Source: an uncultured Bacilli bacterium
Lineage (GTDB): Bacteria > Bacillota_I > Bacilli_A > RF39 > UBA660
NCBI GenBank assembly: GCA_910577075.1
Contig: CAJTKV010000006.1
Coordinates: forward strand, 1 to 50,931
Length of the DNA stretch: 50,931 nt
Direction of reading: 5' to 3'
The position numbers were made by a program, and so were the translations under genes. Within the stretch, counting starts at the first letter, position 1. Each line of letters starts with the position of its first letter. This document shows positions 31,497-39,531 of the stretch, piece by piece. The notes under the pieces are model-generated. The model searched no databases and was not told the origin of the DNA. It saw only the letters and a program-made list of their open reading frames with translations.

Positions 31497-31880
31497 ATGG
31501 ATGTAGTAATTGAATTTGTCGTCAAAGATTTATATAAAGCTGCAGAGTTTTATATTAAGTATTTAGGATTTACTGAAGAATTTACGGAGTATGATCCCCC
31601 GTCATGGATGCAATTAAAGAAAGATAATACCATTATAATGTTGGTGACATATGATTATGCAAAAGTAGATATTCCCAATTTTAGGGAGTATACTTTATCG
31701 ACAAATCTTTATAAATTCCGCTATTCTTCATTAGAGGAGATAAAGACGATTTATGAGCATGCAAAGAAAGACAATCGAGAAATATTTTTAGATTTTCGCA
31801 AAAGTGATTATCGCTATGAATTTGGAATATATGATGAAGATAATAATATGATTTTAGTTACAAAAGTTACAGATGAGTAG
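31497..31880 (+). CDS. Glyoxalase/VOC-superfamily protein
   Basis: 127 residues with a double beta-alpha-beta-beta-beta layout. The start, VIEFVVKDLYKAAEFYIKYLG, is the classic VOC opening, and the end, RYEFGIYDEDNNMILVTK, the classic closing. The first metal His of glyoxalases is replaced, and only the late acidic residue pattern is partly kept. It may be a binding or resistance-type protein rather than a dioxygenase. The ribosome site is AAAGGAGA. It sits 17 bases after the kinase gene and 8 bases before a P-loop kinase gene. Confidence 0.8.
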   Translation: MDVVIEFVVKDLYKAAEFYIKYLGFTEEFTEYDPPSWMQLKKDNTIIMLVTYDYAKVDIPNFREYTLSTNLYKFRYSSLEEIKTIYEHAKKDNREIFLDFRKSDYRYEFGIYDEDNNMILVTKVTDE

Positions 31881-31888
31881 GTGATTAA

Positions 31889-32470
31889 ATGTCAGGAAAA
31901 GTAGTTATCATTGGAGGAAATAAGAGGGCAGGTAAAACGACTATATCCTTAAAATTACAAAAAGAATATCAGTTTAATTATTACAATTTTGATATGCTTT
32001 TAGATTCATTAGAGGAATCTTTGCCAATACTCAATGACAAGGATGATAAAAAATATATATCACTTCTTGAGAGTATGGTAAAAAGATCTCTGATAGATGC
32101 AGAAAATTATGGGATTAATTTTGTATATGAGTATATATTTACACCAGAGGAACTTGCTAACTTTAAGTATCGTGATTGCGTTCAAATAATATTCTTAGCT
32201 AATCTGGATGCTAATTTGGAAAATATAGAGGGAGATTTGAAAAAATATTCTAAGGAATATGATTGGCCATCTTTTGTAAATGAAGATGATTTGAATCGCA
32301 ATATTAGGTGGATATTAAATAGAAACGAAGAATTAATAGATGAATGTTCTAAGTATTGTTTTCCCCTAATCAATACATCAAGGGGTGATGAGCGGGACAG
32401 AATAATAGATAATGTAATTAATAATTTGTTGGAGGGAAAATATGAAAACAATAGTATTAGCAAGCAATAA
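31889..32470 (+). CDS. P-loop nucleotide kinase-like protein
   Basis: 193 residues. The Walker A motif GGNKRAGKTT (about 8-17) follows a first strand KVVIIGG. The rest has the short-kinase pattern: FDMLLDSL, an acidic strand (VYEYIF) and a basic lid-like region near 135-150. This resembles AAA_33 or shikimate-kinase-type small-molecule kinases. The substrate is unknown. AGGTGATTAA precedes the ATG. Its 3' end overlaps the second Ham1 gene by 29 bases, so the two are translationally coupled and nucleotide handling is likely. Confidence 0.75.
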   Translation: MSGKVVIIGGNKRAGKTTISLKLQKEYQFNYYNFDMLLDSLEESLPILNDKDDKKYISLLESMVKRSLIDAENYGINFVYEYIFTPEELANFKYRDCVQIIFLANLDANLENIEGDLKKYSKEYDWPSFVNEDDLNRNIRWILNRNEELIDECSKYCFPLINTSRGDERDRIIDNVINNLLEGKYENNSISKQ

Positions 32471-33026
32471 TCAACATAAAGTTTTGGAATATCAAAAAAT
32501 ATTAAAGAATTATAAATTGATAACTTTAAAAGATTTAGATTATCAAGAAGAAATAGAAGAGAATGGGCATACTTTTGCTGAAAATGCCCTTATTAAAGCA
32601 TCGACTATCCATAATTATTTAAAAGAACAGCAGAAAGATTATATAGTCTTAGCTGAGGATAGTGGATTGTGTATCAATGCTTTAAATGGAGCGCCAGGGA
32701 TTTATAGTGCGAGATATTCGGGAGTTCATGGCAATAGTTTAGAAAACCGCAAACGCGTCTTAAAAGAATTGGATGGTGTAGATGATCGTAGTGCTTATTT
32801 TATGTGTGCTATAGTTGTCTATTTTCCTAATGGAGAGTATCAGACATTCACGGGAAGAACAGATGGCAGTATTACCAAAGAAGAAAGAGGTCGTACTGAT
32901 TTTGGATATGATGCAATATTCTTATCTGATGATTTAGATTGTACGTTTGGTGAAGCTACAGAAGAAGAAAAAAATAGCGTATCGCATCGCGGAAGAGCAA
33001 TTGAAGAAATGTTGAAATTTTTATAG
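32442..33026 (+). CDS. rdgB: XTP/dITP diphosphatase, Ham1/RdgB family (copy 2, canonical)
   Basis: A 194-residue non-canonical purine NTP pyrophosphatase. SNN (8-10), TFAENALIKA (44-53), AEDSGLCINALNGAPGI (71-87), and the C-terminal FGYDAIF and SHRGRA are all present, closer to the family consensus than the copy at 6647. GGAGGG is the ribosome site, inside the overlapping P-loop gene. This is probably the housekeeping copy. It is the middle gene of a likely operon with the P-loop kinase and a GNAT. Confidence 0.95.
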   Translation: MKTIVLASNNQHKVLEYQKILKNYKLITLKDLDYQEEIEENGHTFAENALIKASTIHNYLKEQQKDYIVLAEDSGLCINALNGAPGIYSARYSGVHGNSLENRKRVLKELDGVDDRSAYFMCAIVVYFPNGEYQTFTGRTDGSITKEERGRTDFGYDAIFLSDDLDCTFGEATEEEKNSVSHRGRAIEEMLKFL

Positions 33027-33035
33027 GGGGATATT

Positions 33036-33443
33036 ATGACAATAAAAGAAAATTATAATAATGTTGAAGATTATTCAAGTCTTTATAGATCTGTGGGGTG
33101 GGAACCTATATCTTTAGAAAATGCTAAAATAGCTCTTTTAAATAGTGTGTATTCTGTTTCCATTTATGATGGGGATGAAGCTATTGGCTTTGGCAGAATT
33201 ATTGGAGACTCAATAAGATTTTTATACGTTTGTGATATAATGGTACGTCCAGAATATCAAGGACAAGGTGTTGGTAGAACAATTATGGAAAGTATTATTA
33301 GAAAAATTGACGAAATTAAAGCAATCGAACCGAGAGTTACAACATATTTAGGAGCTGTGTCAGGTAAAGAAGGATTCTATAAGAAATTCGGCTTTAAAAC
33401 GCGCAAGGAAGATGGGACTGGCGAAGGAATGGTTCTTCATTAA
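33036..33443 (+). CDS. GNAT-family N-acetyltransferase (small)
   Basis: The 135 residues are an almost complete minimal GNAT. Motif A is IMVRPEYQGQGVGRTIMESI at about 68-87 (QGQGVG), preceded by the strand YVCD. Motif B is seen in YKKFGF near the end. The N-terminal region YSSLYRSVGWE is typical of the small YjcF/Acetyltransf_1 type. AGGGGG precedes the ATG. It follows Ham1 by 9 bases and so belongs to the same transcript. The substrate is unknown. Confidence 0.9.
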   Translation: MTIKENYNNVEDYSSLYRSVGWEPISLENAKIALLNSVYSVSIYDGDEAIGFGRIIGDSIRFLYVCDIMVRPEYQGQGVGRTIMESIIRKIDEIKAIEPRVTTYLGAVSGKEGFYKKFGFKTRKEDGTGEGMVLH

Positions 33444-33483
33444 TACTTATTAATTTTAAAAATGAAAAAGGAGATTTTAGAAG

Positions 33484-34011
33484 ATGAGTAATCGCAGTAA
33501 AAAGTTTGTCTTTGTACCTTTTTGTCTATTGGCACAGGCCTATCAAGCAAAGGGAATAGTCAAATATGAGTGGAAAAGTTCAATAAAACCCTTTGTGGAA
33601 TTGCTCATTGATAATGATGTAAATATTATTCAAATGCCCTGTGCGGAAAGTACATTTAGTAATTCATTAGTTCGCGAACCTAAGGGGTTGAAATCTTATG
33701 ACACACCAGAATTTAGAAATCATGCCAAATTATTAGCGCAGGAGGTTTCTAAGCAAATAAAAAATATTATTTCATCGGGTTATGAAGTAATTGCCATCTT
33801 AGGGATTGAACAATCGCCATCTTGTTGTGTAAATTATATCTATACTAATAATGGAACAGAAAATCGAAAGGGTTTATTTATGCAAGAATTATTTGAGGAA
33901 GTTGATTACTTAAATATTCCCTTTATAGGCATAAATAGAAAATATATAAATAAGTCTTTAAATAAATTAAAAGAGATAATTGAAAAGAATGATTATGTGG
34001 AGGAATTATGA
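33484..34011 (+). CDS. TudS/DUF523-like iron-sulfur protein (possible thionucleobase desulfidase)
   Basis: 175 residues. Three Cys positions match those of the DUF523/TudS family: C14 in PFCLLAQ (family CLLG), C53 in MPCAES (family CPE) and C114-C115 in QSPSCC (family SPSCG). In TudS these Cys hold a [4Fe-4S] cluster that removes sulfur from thiouracil. The extra C115 replaces the usual Gly. It overlaps a nucleoside phosphorylase gene by ATGA. Together they could strip sulfur and salvage modified nucleosides; that is inference. A distant family member with another substrate is the main alternative. Confidence 0.65.
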   Translation: MSNRSKKFVFVPFCLLAQAYQAKGIVKYEWKSSIKPFVELLIDNDVNIIQMPCAESTFSNSLVREPKGLKSYDTPEFRNHAKLLAQEVSKQIKNIISSGYEVIAILGIEQSPSCCVNYIYTNNGTENRKGLFMQELFEEVDYLNIPFIGINRKYINKSLNKLKEIIEKNDYVEEL

Positions 34012-34679
34012 TTGGAGTAAGTATTGCTGCTAAATGGGAATGGAAAGCAACATTAAAATATTTTGATAAAACAGATAAAGATTGCCTTCTTTATCCATAT
34101 GGGATGTATTTTAAAATAAATAAAAAGGGAAAAGATATTGTTTTCTATCAAACGGGTGTTAGAAAAGTTAATGGAATAGGTGCTAATCAGTATATGATAG
34201 ATAACTTTGACTTAAGTAAAGTTCTTGTTGTTGGAACATGTGCAGGTATTGATGATGCTTATAAGCCACTAGATATAATTGTTGCGAATAAAGCTTTGCA
34301 ATATGATTGTACAGTAAAAGAAATAGAACCTCTTATCAAGGAGTCATTTGTCGTCGATTTAGATTATTCGAAGTATGACTTTAAGGGAAATATGGGAACT
34401 ATTGGCACCGCGGATAAGGCCGCTGTGATGTGGAATGATTATGTAGAAATTAAAAAAAATAACATAACAGTTGCCGATACAGAAGCAGGAGCAATTGCCT
34501 ATATATGTAAGAAAAACGGCATTGAGTGTGTAATTATAAAGGGGATTTCTGATTTTCCTATAGATGAAAAATTAGAGAAGATGAAAGAGGCCAATGAGAA
34601 ACAAATGAGTGTTTATATTGAAAATACTCCTAAAGTAATGAATATTATCTTTGATGAATATTTAGACATATTTATTTAA
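34008..34679 (+). CDS. Nucleoside phosphorylase / MTA-SAH nucleosidase-like enzyme
   Basis: 223 residues of the PNP/UDP phosphorylase family. The glycine-rich VVGTCAGIDD (about 64-73), a central ADTEAGAIAY (about 151-160) with the ribose-binding Glu and the Met/Thr region, and KGISD, whose Asp contacts the base, match the fold. It cleaves N-glycosidic bonds of nucleosides, with phosphate or water. The start overlaps the TudS-like gene by four bases (ATGA), and GGAGG precedes it, showing tight coupling. A terminator follows directly. Confidence 0.8.
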   Translation: MIGVSIAAKWEWKATLKYFDKTDKDCLLYPYGMYFKINKKGKDIVFYQTGVRKVNGIGANQYMIDNFDLSKVLVVGTCAGIDDAYKPLDIIVANKALQYDCTVKEIEPLIKESFVVDLDYSKYDFKGNMGTIGTADKAAVMWNDYVEIKKNNITVADTEAGAIAYICKKNGIECVIIKGISDFPIDEKLEKMKEANEKQMSVYIENTPKVMNIIFDEYLDIFI

Positions 34680-34708
34680 AAATAGACTATTTATTTAGTC
34701 TATTTTTT
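34680..34708 (+). terminator. Terminator of the TudS-like/phosphorylase pair
   Basis: AAATAGACT (34680-34688) pairs with AGTCTATTT (34697-34705), followed by T residues, starting right after the stop. Confidence 0.82.
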
Positions 34709-34745
34709 AAATCTTGCATATTATACATTAGAAAGGAATGTTTAT

Positions 34746-35015
34746 ATGAATCCAAGATGTGTTGAACAAGAAATGAATCAACAACCAATGGGGTATGGCA
34801 TGGAAAATAATGGTTGTATGTGTCCACCAGTGTATGAATGTCCAACAGAGAGAGTGTGTGAACGCGTCATTGTACATGAAGTACCTCATGTTGTTCCGAT
34901 AAATACAAAGATGATTAATCATCATGTATATCGTCATACATTTACTCCATGTTATACATATTCCGAGTGTGATACATGCGAAAATGTCTATGATCCATGT
35001 TGTAAAAACTTCTAG
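34746..35015 (+). CDS. CotD-like spore coat protein
   Basis: 89 residues, rich in Cys (about nine), His, Pro, Met and Tyr. The central HVVPINTKMINHHVYRH and the following TFTPCYTYSECD resemble CotD-family inner coat proteins. Cys and His richness fits cross-linking or metal binding. AGAAAGGAAT precedes the ATG. The gene stands alone between two terminators. No sporulation sigma-factor site is obvious and no other sporulation gene is in the window, so it may be a relic or serve another role. Confidence 0.65.
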   Translation: MNPRCVEQEMNQQPMGYGMENNGCMCPPVYECPTERVCERVIVHEVPHVVPINTKMINHHVYRHTFTPCYTYSECDTCENVYDPCCKNF

Positions 35016-35031
35016 AAATAGAAGTTTTTTT
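35005..35031 (+). terminator. Terminator of the CotD-like gene
   Basis: AAAACTTCTA (35005-35014) and TAGAAGTTTT (35019-35028) around a GAAA tetraloop, then T residues. It overlaps the stop codon. Confidence 0.88.
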
Positions 35032-35116
35032 CATAAATAAAAAGTAATTGGGTATTTAACTGCTAATAATTATTATAGAGATAGATAATTAATCATTGTT
35101 GGTAACGAGGAGGAAA

Positions 35117-37828
35117 ATGAAAAAATTAATAAGCATAACAATGGGAATAATTGGCTTACTTGGATTAGGAGCAATGCGTGTTGATGCTGCCCCTTATAAG
35201 TATCATGGTTATATATACGAAGGAGAAAAAATTAGTGGTGTATATTATAAAAATAAGGATAATACTTTAAGTGATGCTAAAATATTTAAGACAAGTGATT
35301 CCGAAAATATCACATATTCAATTGAGTATGACAATGATTTAATTGGAGCAACTCGCGATGATTATGATGATACATTTGATTATAGAAAAACTAATTTAAC
35401 TAAAAAACAAACAGATCGCATGAATCTAATTGGTTACTATGGCTATAACTATAAAGATGATTTATATGATCATACAGATATAAAATGGTATGCCATTACA
35501 CAATTTTTAATTTGGCAAGTAGAAGGTGATAATGCCTTAGAAAGTCTAGTTGATGTAAATGGAAATAAAATTTATGAAGAGGAAATAAGAGAACTAAAGA
35601 GTATTTTAGATCATCATTATATAAAACCAGATTTTGGGACAACTAAATTTACAACAAAGATATATGATGAATTAACTATTGAAGATAAGAATAATGTAAT
35701 AAATGAATACGATATCATGAAAATAAATGATATTAAATATCAGATTCACGATAATAAGATAGATATTATAACTGAAAAAGATGATACATATACTTTGAGT
35801 TTTAGCAAAAAAGCTAGTCATTATACTAAATCGACAACATTTTTTATCAGTGATAAATACCGCAATGCCATGCAGGTCGGAAAATTTGATACTTTAACTT
35901 CCAATATTCTAATTACTTCTATTGGTGGCAAAATATTTGTCAATAAGGCAGGAGAACAATTAATTGATTATCAAGATGATAAATTTATTTATAATTATCA
36001 ACAGGTTAAGGGATCAGTTTACTACTTATATGCTAAAGATGATATATATAATAATGTCGGAAAACTTTTGTATCATAAAGATGAAAAGGTAAGTGAATTA
36101 ACAACGGGAGAGAATAAGAACTTTGCAAACTTATATCCAAGTAAATATTATGTTAAGGAAATCGTCAATGCTTACCCATATTTAATCAATAATAATATTA
36201 CAGACGTTGATTTGGATTTAGATAACCCGTATCAAACTTTATCTTTTTCAAGCAAATTTCAAGATGTTACGGTAAGTTTTAAAAACTTTAAACAAAGTAC
36301 TAATTATGAAAATGGTGAAAGCAAATATAGCTATTTATTAACTCCGGGAATAGAGTTTGGTTTATATAATAGCGAGGATATCTATAGCAATCCAGATTCA
36401 ACTATACCAATAGTAAAAAAGGGCACTCTCTTGGGTACAAGTGTAAGTGATGAAACCGGAATAGTGAGCTTTGATTTAGATTTACCATTGGGAAGTTACT
36501 ATATAGTTAAGCTGACGGAAGATGAAAAGTATTATGGAAATTTTGAAAAATCACCGTTTACTTTTGCCTTTGATTCGGGAAGTGAAGATAGACATTATAA
36601 CCTAATGGATTATTATAATCTATTAAATACAAAAAATATTATCTTTTCTAGCGAAAGTAAAGAAAAGAAATTAAAGATCTATAATGAAGATAAAAGTATA
36701 ATCATAAGTGATAATGTAGAGGATAGTTATTCCCTAACATTGCCTTTTGGAGCATATTATTATCAAATAGAAGATGGTAATTTATATTCTTTTGTCGTTA
36801 ATACCATGTCTGATGATAATATTAAAATAGAAGATGATGTATCAGATAATAAGATTCCTGGATTAATACCCTGGGGAGGAAATCCTTTCGCTCCAAAAGA
36901 TGAAGAGCCAAAAAAGGATATCACTCAAAATGTTTTCAAACCTATAACACCGAATGAAGATGAAAAAGATGACGAAGAGGAGCCTAATAAAGAGGAAGAT
37001 AAAGAAGAGGAAGATAAAGAAGAGGAAGATATTATTGACGAAGAAAAAAAGGAAGAAGAGATAAAAAAAGAGGAAGATCAAGAGGAGGAAATAGATAATT
37101 CAGAAACTGATGAAAATACGGAAAACATAGAAGAAAAAGTTGATGGAGAAAATAATGGTGAAGAAAATGAAAATCATGATCCTGAAGAAGATAATAAAGA
37201 AGAAATAATTGTTGACGAAGAATTAAAAGAAGATATTGAAAATACAGAAGATGAAAAAGAAGGAGATACAGAAAATAATATAGAAGAAAATGAAACTACA
37301 GAAGAGCCGAAAAATGATACGTATATAGAAAAAGGGGAGGAAGAAACAGTAGAAGAACAACCTAAAGAAGACGAACCTAGTATAACTATACCAGATGACT
37401 CAAGTATTTCAGAAGATTTAAAAGAAGATATTGCTTTACCTAAGGAAGAAGATGTTAATATAGAAAACAAAGAAGAAAAAGAAATGGAATTAGAAAAAAT
37501 ACCAGAAAATTCCAAAGAAGATATTTCCAGTTCAGAAATATTGGATAGCAAAGAGAAAATTGATGATGAGGAAATAGAAGAATGTCCTATTTTGCCTGAT
37601 GAAATTCCTTCTAGTGAAGAAGAGGAGAATGTTATAAAAGAAAGTGAAGTTGTAGAAGAAAATAAAGAAGAAATAAAATTAGAAAAAAAAGAAACATTTT
37701 TACCGGAAGTTGTAAATAGAGAATTAAATGTTTCCGTCCCTGCAACAGATAAATTTGACTTTATATTTTATATTTCCATAATCATATTATTGTCGGCATC
37801 ATTATTTTATTTAAATGCGAAAGAATAG
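35117..37828 (+). CDS. Large surface protein: thioester-domain-like, SpaA-like repeats, acidic stalk, sortase-type tail
   Basis: 903 residues from ATG 35117 (GAGGAGG at 35107; the in-frame TTG 35096 has none). A signal peptide covers about 1-25. The first domain holds TQFLIW (128-133), as in thioester adhesion domains (TQxxIW), but the expected reactive Cys position reads YSIE with Ser68. No Cys occurs in this domain. Two SpaA/prealbumin-like domains follow (about 297-350 and 408-487), then a Glu/Lys-rich stalk of about 260 residues (about 595-858). The C-terminus has VPATD (874-878), a hydrophobic helix and LNAKE. This suits wall anchoring by the sortase encoded just after it. Confidence 0.85.
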   Translation: MKKLISITMGIIGLLGLGAMRVDAAPYKYHGYIYEGEKISGVYYKNKDNTLSDAKIFKTSDSENITYSIEYDNDLIGATRDDYDDTFDYRKTNLTKKQTDRMNLIGYYGYNYKDDLYDHTDIKWYAITQFLIWQVEGDNALESLVDVNGNKIYEEEIRELKSILDHHYIKPDFGTTKFTTKIYDELTIEDKNNVINEYDIMKINDIKYQIHDNKIDIITEKDDTYTLSFSKKASHYTKSTTFFISDKYRNAMQVGKFDTLTSNILITSIGGKIFVNKAGEQLIDYQDDKFIYNYQQVKGSVYYLYAKDDIYNNVGKLLYHKDEKVSELTTGENKNFANLYPSKYYVKEIVNAYPYLINNNITDVDLDLDNPYQTLSFSSKFQDVTVSFKNFKQSTNYENGESKYSYLLTPGIEFGLYNSEDIYSNPDSTIPIVKKGTLLGTSVSDETGIVSFDLDLPLGSYYIVKLTEDEKYYGNFEKSPFTFAFDSGSEDRHYNLMDYYNLLNTKNIIFSSESKEKKLKIYNEDKSIIISDNVEDSYSLTLPFGAYYYQIEDGNLYSFVVNTMSDDNIKIEDDVSDNKIPGLIPWGGNPFAPKDEEPKKDITQNVFKPITPNEDEKDDEEEPNKEEDKEEEDKEEEDIIDEEKKEEEIKKEEDQEEEIDNSETDENTENIEEKVDGENNGEENENHDPEEDNKEEIIVDEELKEDIENTEDEKEGDTENNIEENETTEEPKNDTYIEKGEEETVEEQPKEDEPSITIPDDSSISEDLKEDIALPKEEDVNIENKEEKEMELEKIPENSKEDISSSEILDSKEKIDDEEIEECPILPDEIPSSEEEENVIKESEVVEENKEEIKLEKKETFLPEVVNRELNVSVPATDKFDFIFYISIIILLSASLFYLNAKE

Positions 37829-38351
37829 AAAGATAATTTTTATTTTTGTTTTACTTTGTACAAGTTTAGTTTTATTTTGGAATATAAAATCGCGAGAAAA
37901 AGTAAATCGAGAAAATGACGAAAAAATTAGTAGTTACATGATAGAGGAAGATGAAGGTAAAATGGATGAAGAACAATATATTGGCTTTTTAGATATTCCT
38001 GTCATTAAATTGAAAAGAGGTTTTTATTCAATGACATCAGAATATAATAATGTAAATAAAAATATTCAAGTTATAGCTGATGATATGGATGATTTATTGA
38101 TTTTAGCAGCTCATAGAGGGAACTCTAAAGTGTCCTTTTTTCAAAATCTTGAAAAACTAAGTTTAGGAGATGAAATATATCTTAACTATAAACATAGTGT
38201 TTATAAGTATCGTCTTTATTATAAATATTATGAGAAAAAAGACGGCAATTTATCAATTAAATACGATAATAATCAAAAAACTTTAGTACTTATTACTTGT
38301 GTTCGAGAATTAAAAGATAAACAAGTTGTATATATTGCTTATAAAATATGA
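37815..38351 (+). CDS. Sortase dedicated to the upstream surface protein
   Basis: 178 residues with an N-terminal membrane anchor (about 7-23). The core has H100 in LAAHRGN, followed by FFQNLEKLSLGDEIYL (the family F..L..L..GD.I.L), and C162 in LVLITCVRE (family TLxTC). The catalytic Arg expected after Cys is missing in the last strand: K169-Q170 replace it in KDKQVVYIAYK. R164 is the only nearby Arg. It overlaps the surface protein gene by 14 bases and has no ribosome site of its own, so it is translationally coupled. Small size fits class C/D or a divergent clade. Confidence 0.82.
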   Translation: MRKNRKIIFIFVLLCTSLVLFWNIKSREKVNRENDEKISSYMIEEDEGKMDEEQYIGFLDIPVIKLKRGFYSMTSEYNNVNKNIQVIADDMDDLLILAAHRGNSKVSFFQNLEKLSLGDEIYLNYKHSVYKYRLYYKYYEKKDGNLSIKYDNNQKTLVLITCVRELKDKQVVYIAYKI

Positions 38352-38414
38352 ATTATTGGACATATTATAAATGTAGATAATTGTCGAAAAATAATAGATA
38401 AAGGAGAAATAAGT

Positions 38415-38519
38415 ATGATATATATAATTTTACTATTAATTTTATTTGTTTTTTGCAGTATGCGCCTATCGCATAATATTTCCATACTTGAAGAGAATGA
38501 AAGAAATACTTTAAAATAA
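38415..38519 (+). CDS. Small membrane peptide of 34 residues
   Basis: ATG at 38415 follows AAAGGAGAAATAAG, a strong ribosome site. The peptide is a single hydrophobic helix (IYIILLLILFVFC, residues 2-14) and a short polar tail with acidic residues. It ends at TAA 38517. It is a plausible membrane microprotein, between sortase and a DUF3592-like gene. Its function is unknown. Confidence 0.6.
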   Translation: MIYIILLLILFVFCSMRLSHNISILEENERNTLK

Positions 38520-38556
38520 ATTAAAATTTTTATATAATTGTATTAGAGGTGCAGTT

Positions 38557-39204
38557 ATGAAAAAAGTGAATTCATATATTTTTAAAGGAACACTTGTCAC
38601 TATTATTGGCATATTTGGAAGTGATTCACTAAAAGTGTATTTAAAGGGAAATAAAACTATTGCAACGGTTAAATTTGTTAGAACCGATAAAAGTGGAACA
38701 GTCGTTGAATATAATGCGGAAGGCAAAAATGTTGTTAAAGATTTGAAAATATATGATACTGCTATTAGACCTGGCTCAGAGATGACTATTTATTATGATA
38801 AAAATGATGTTGAGATATCGTATATTAAAAGTCAAATAGTTTGTTGTATGATGGTTATGTCCATTTCGATTGTAATATTTTTAAGTGGCCTTTACTTTTT
38901 CATAGACTACAGCAAGAAGCGCAAAGAAAAAGAGTTTTTAATAGAGAATGGAAGAATAATAAAGGCCAATATAGTTTGCGTTAGGAGTTTGAAATTCACG
39001 AGATTCTTTAAACATCATCCATTTTATGTATATGCAACATACAAATATGAAGATGATGATTATGGATTTAATAGTGAAGAGACTTTTTACGATTTATATG
39101 AAATAATAAAAAATAAAAGAATAAAAACAGTTGATGTTTATGTTTTAGAAGATGATTTTAGTAGATACTATGTTGATATTGATAAAATAATATCTAAAAT
39201 GTAA
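38557..39204 (+). CDS. DUF3592-like membrane protein
   Basis: 215 residues. The N-terminal ~90 hold a beta-rich segment (IATVKFVRTDKSGTVVEYNA, then GSEMTIYYDKNDVEISY), reminiscent of DUF3592. A single membrane helix at about 92-115 and a second beta-rich domain follow (about 128-213, similar alternation, NGRIIKANIVCV). Topology is unclear. GAGGTGCAGTT precedes the ATG. No partner is obvious; it lies between the sortase locus and rpoZ. Family assignment is tentative. Confidence 0.6.
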   Translation: MKKVNSYIFKGTLVTIIGIFGSDSLKVYLKGNKTIATVKFVRTDKSGTVVEYNAEGKNVVKDLKIYDTAIRPGSEMTIYYDKNDVEISYIKSQIVCCMMVMSISIVIFLSGLYFFIDYSKKRKEKEFLIENGRIIKANIVCVRSLKFTRFFKHHPFYVYATYKYEDDDYGFNSEETFYDLYEIIKNKRIKTVDVYVLEDDFSRYYVDIDKIISKM

Positions 39205-39282
39205 AATTTTGTAAAGAATATGTCAGTTTTGTTTATCTCCTAAAGGGAATATAGTATAGTAATAATATAGGAGAGTGAAAAC

Positions 39283-39483
39283 ATGATTTATCCTTCAATA
39301 GATAAAATTCTAAATACTGTTGGTTCAAAGTATATTCTAGTTCACATTGCATCCATTCGTAGCAAGCAAATGCAAGAAACTGGTCATATTCAAATGAAAG
39401 AAAATGAATATAAATCAAAAAAGGAACTAGGTAGAGCTTTGGAGGAAGTAGAAAAAGGATTAATTAATATTGAAAAAAATTAA
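39283..39483 (+). CDS. rpoZ: RNA polymerase omega subunit
   Basis: 66 residues, within the usual omega length of 60-90. It starts MIYPSIDKILNTVGSKYILV, the omega signature in Bacillota, with a later SIRSKQMQE in place of AKRARQL. The last part is Lys- and Glu-rich. It helps the assembly of beta-prime in core RNA polymerase. TAGGAGAG is the ribosome site. It is separated from its usual neighbour gmk, which is not in the window. Confidence 0.88.
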   Translation: MIYPSIDKILNTVGSKYILVHIASIRSKQMQETGHIQMKENEYKSKKELGRALEEVEKGLINIEKN

Positions 39484-39503
39484 TTCTTTTTTTATGGGTT
39501 TTA

Positions 39504-39512
39504 TGATATAGT
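39504..39512 (+). promoter_or_regulatory. Extended -10 promoter of the P-type ATPase
   Basis: TG-A-TATAGT, 20 bases before the ATG. Confidence 0.55.
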
Positions 39513-39531
39513 TAGGTAGGATAGTGATGAT

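Noticed and set aside
37005..37035. Short tandem repeat in the surface protein stalk
   Set aside because: A local repeat of Glu/Asp/Lys codons within a coding low-complexity stalk; not an independent element.
36863..37551. Minus-strand Phe- and Ser-rich ORFs at 36863-37081 and 37174-37551
   Set aside because: They mirror the Glu/Lys-rich stalk codons of the surface protein and have no ribosome sites; low-complexity shadows.
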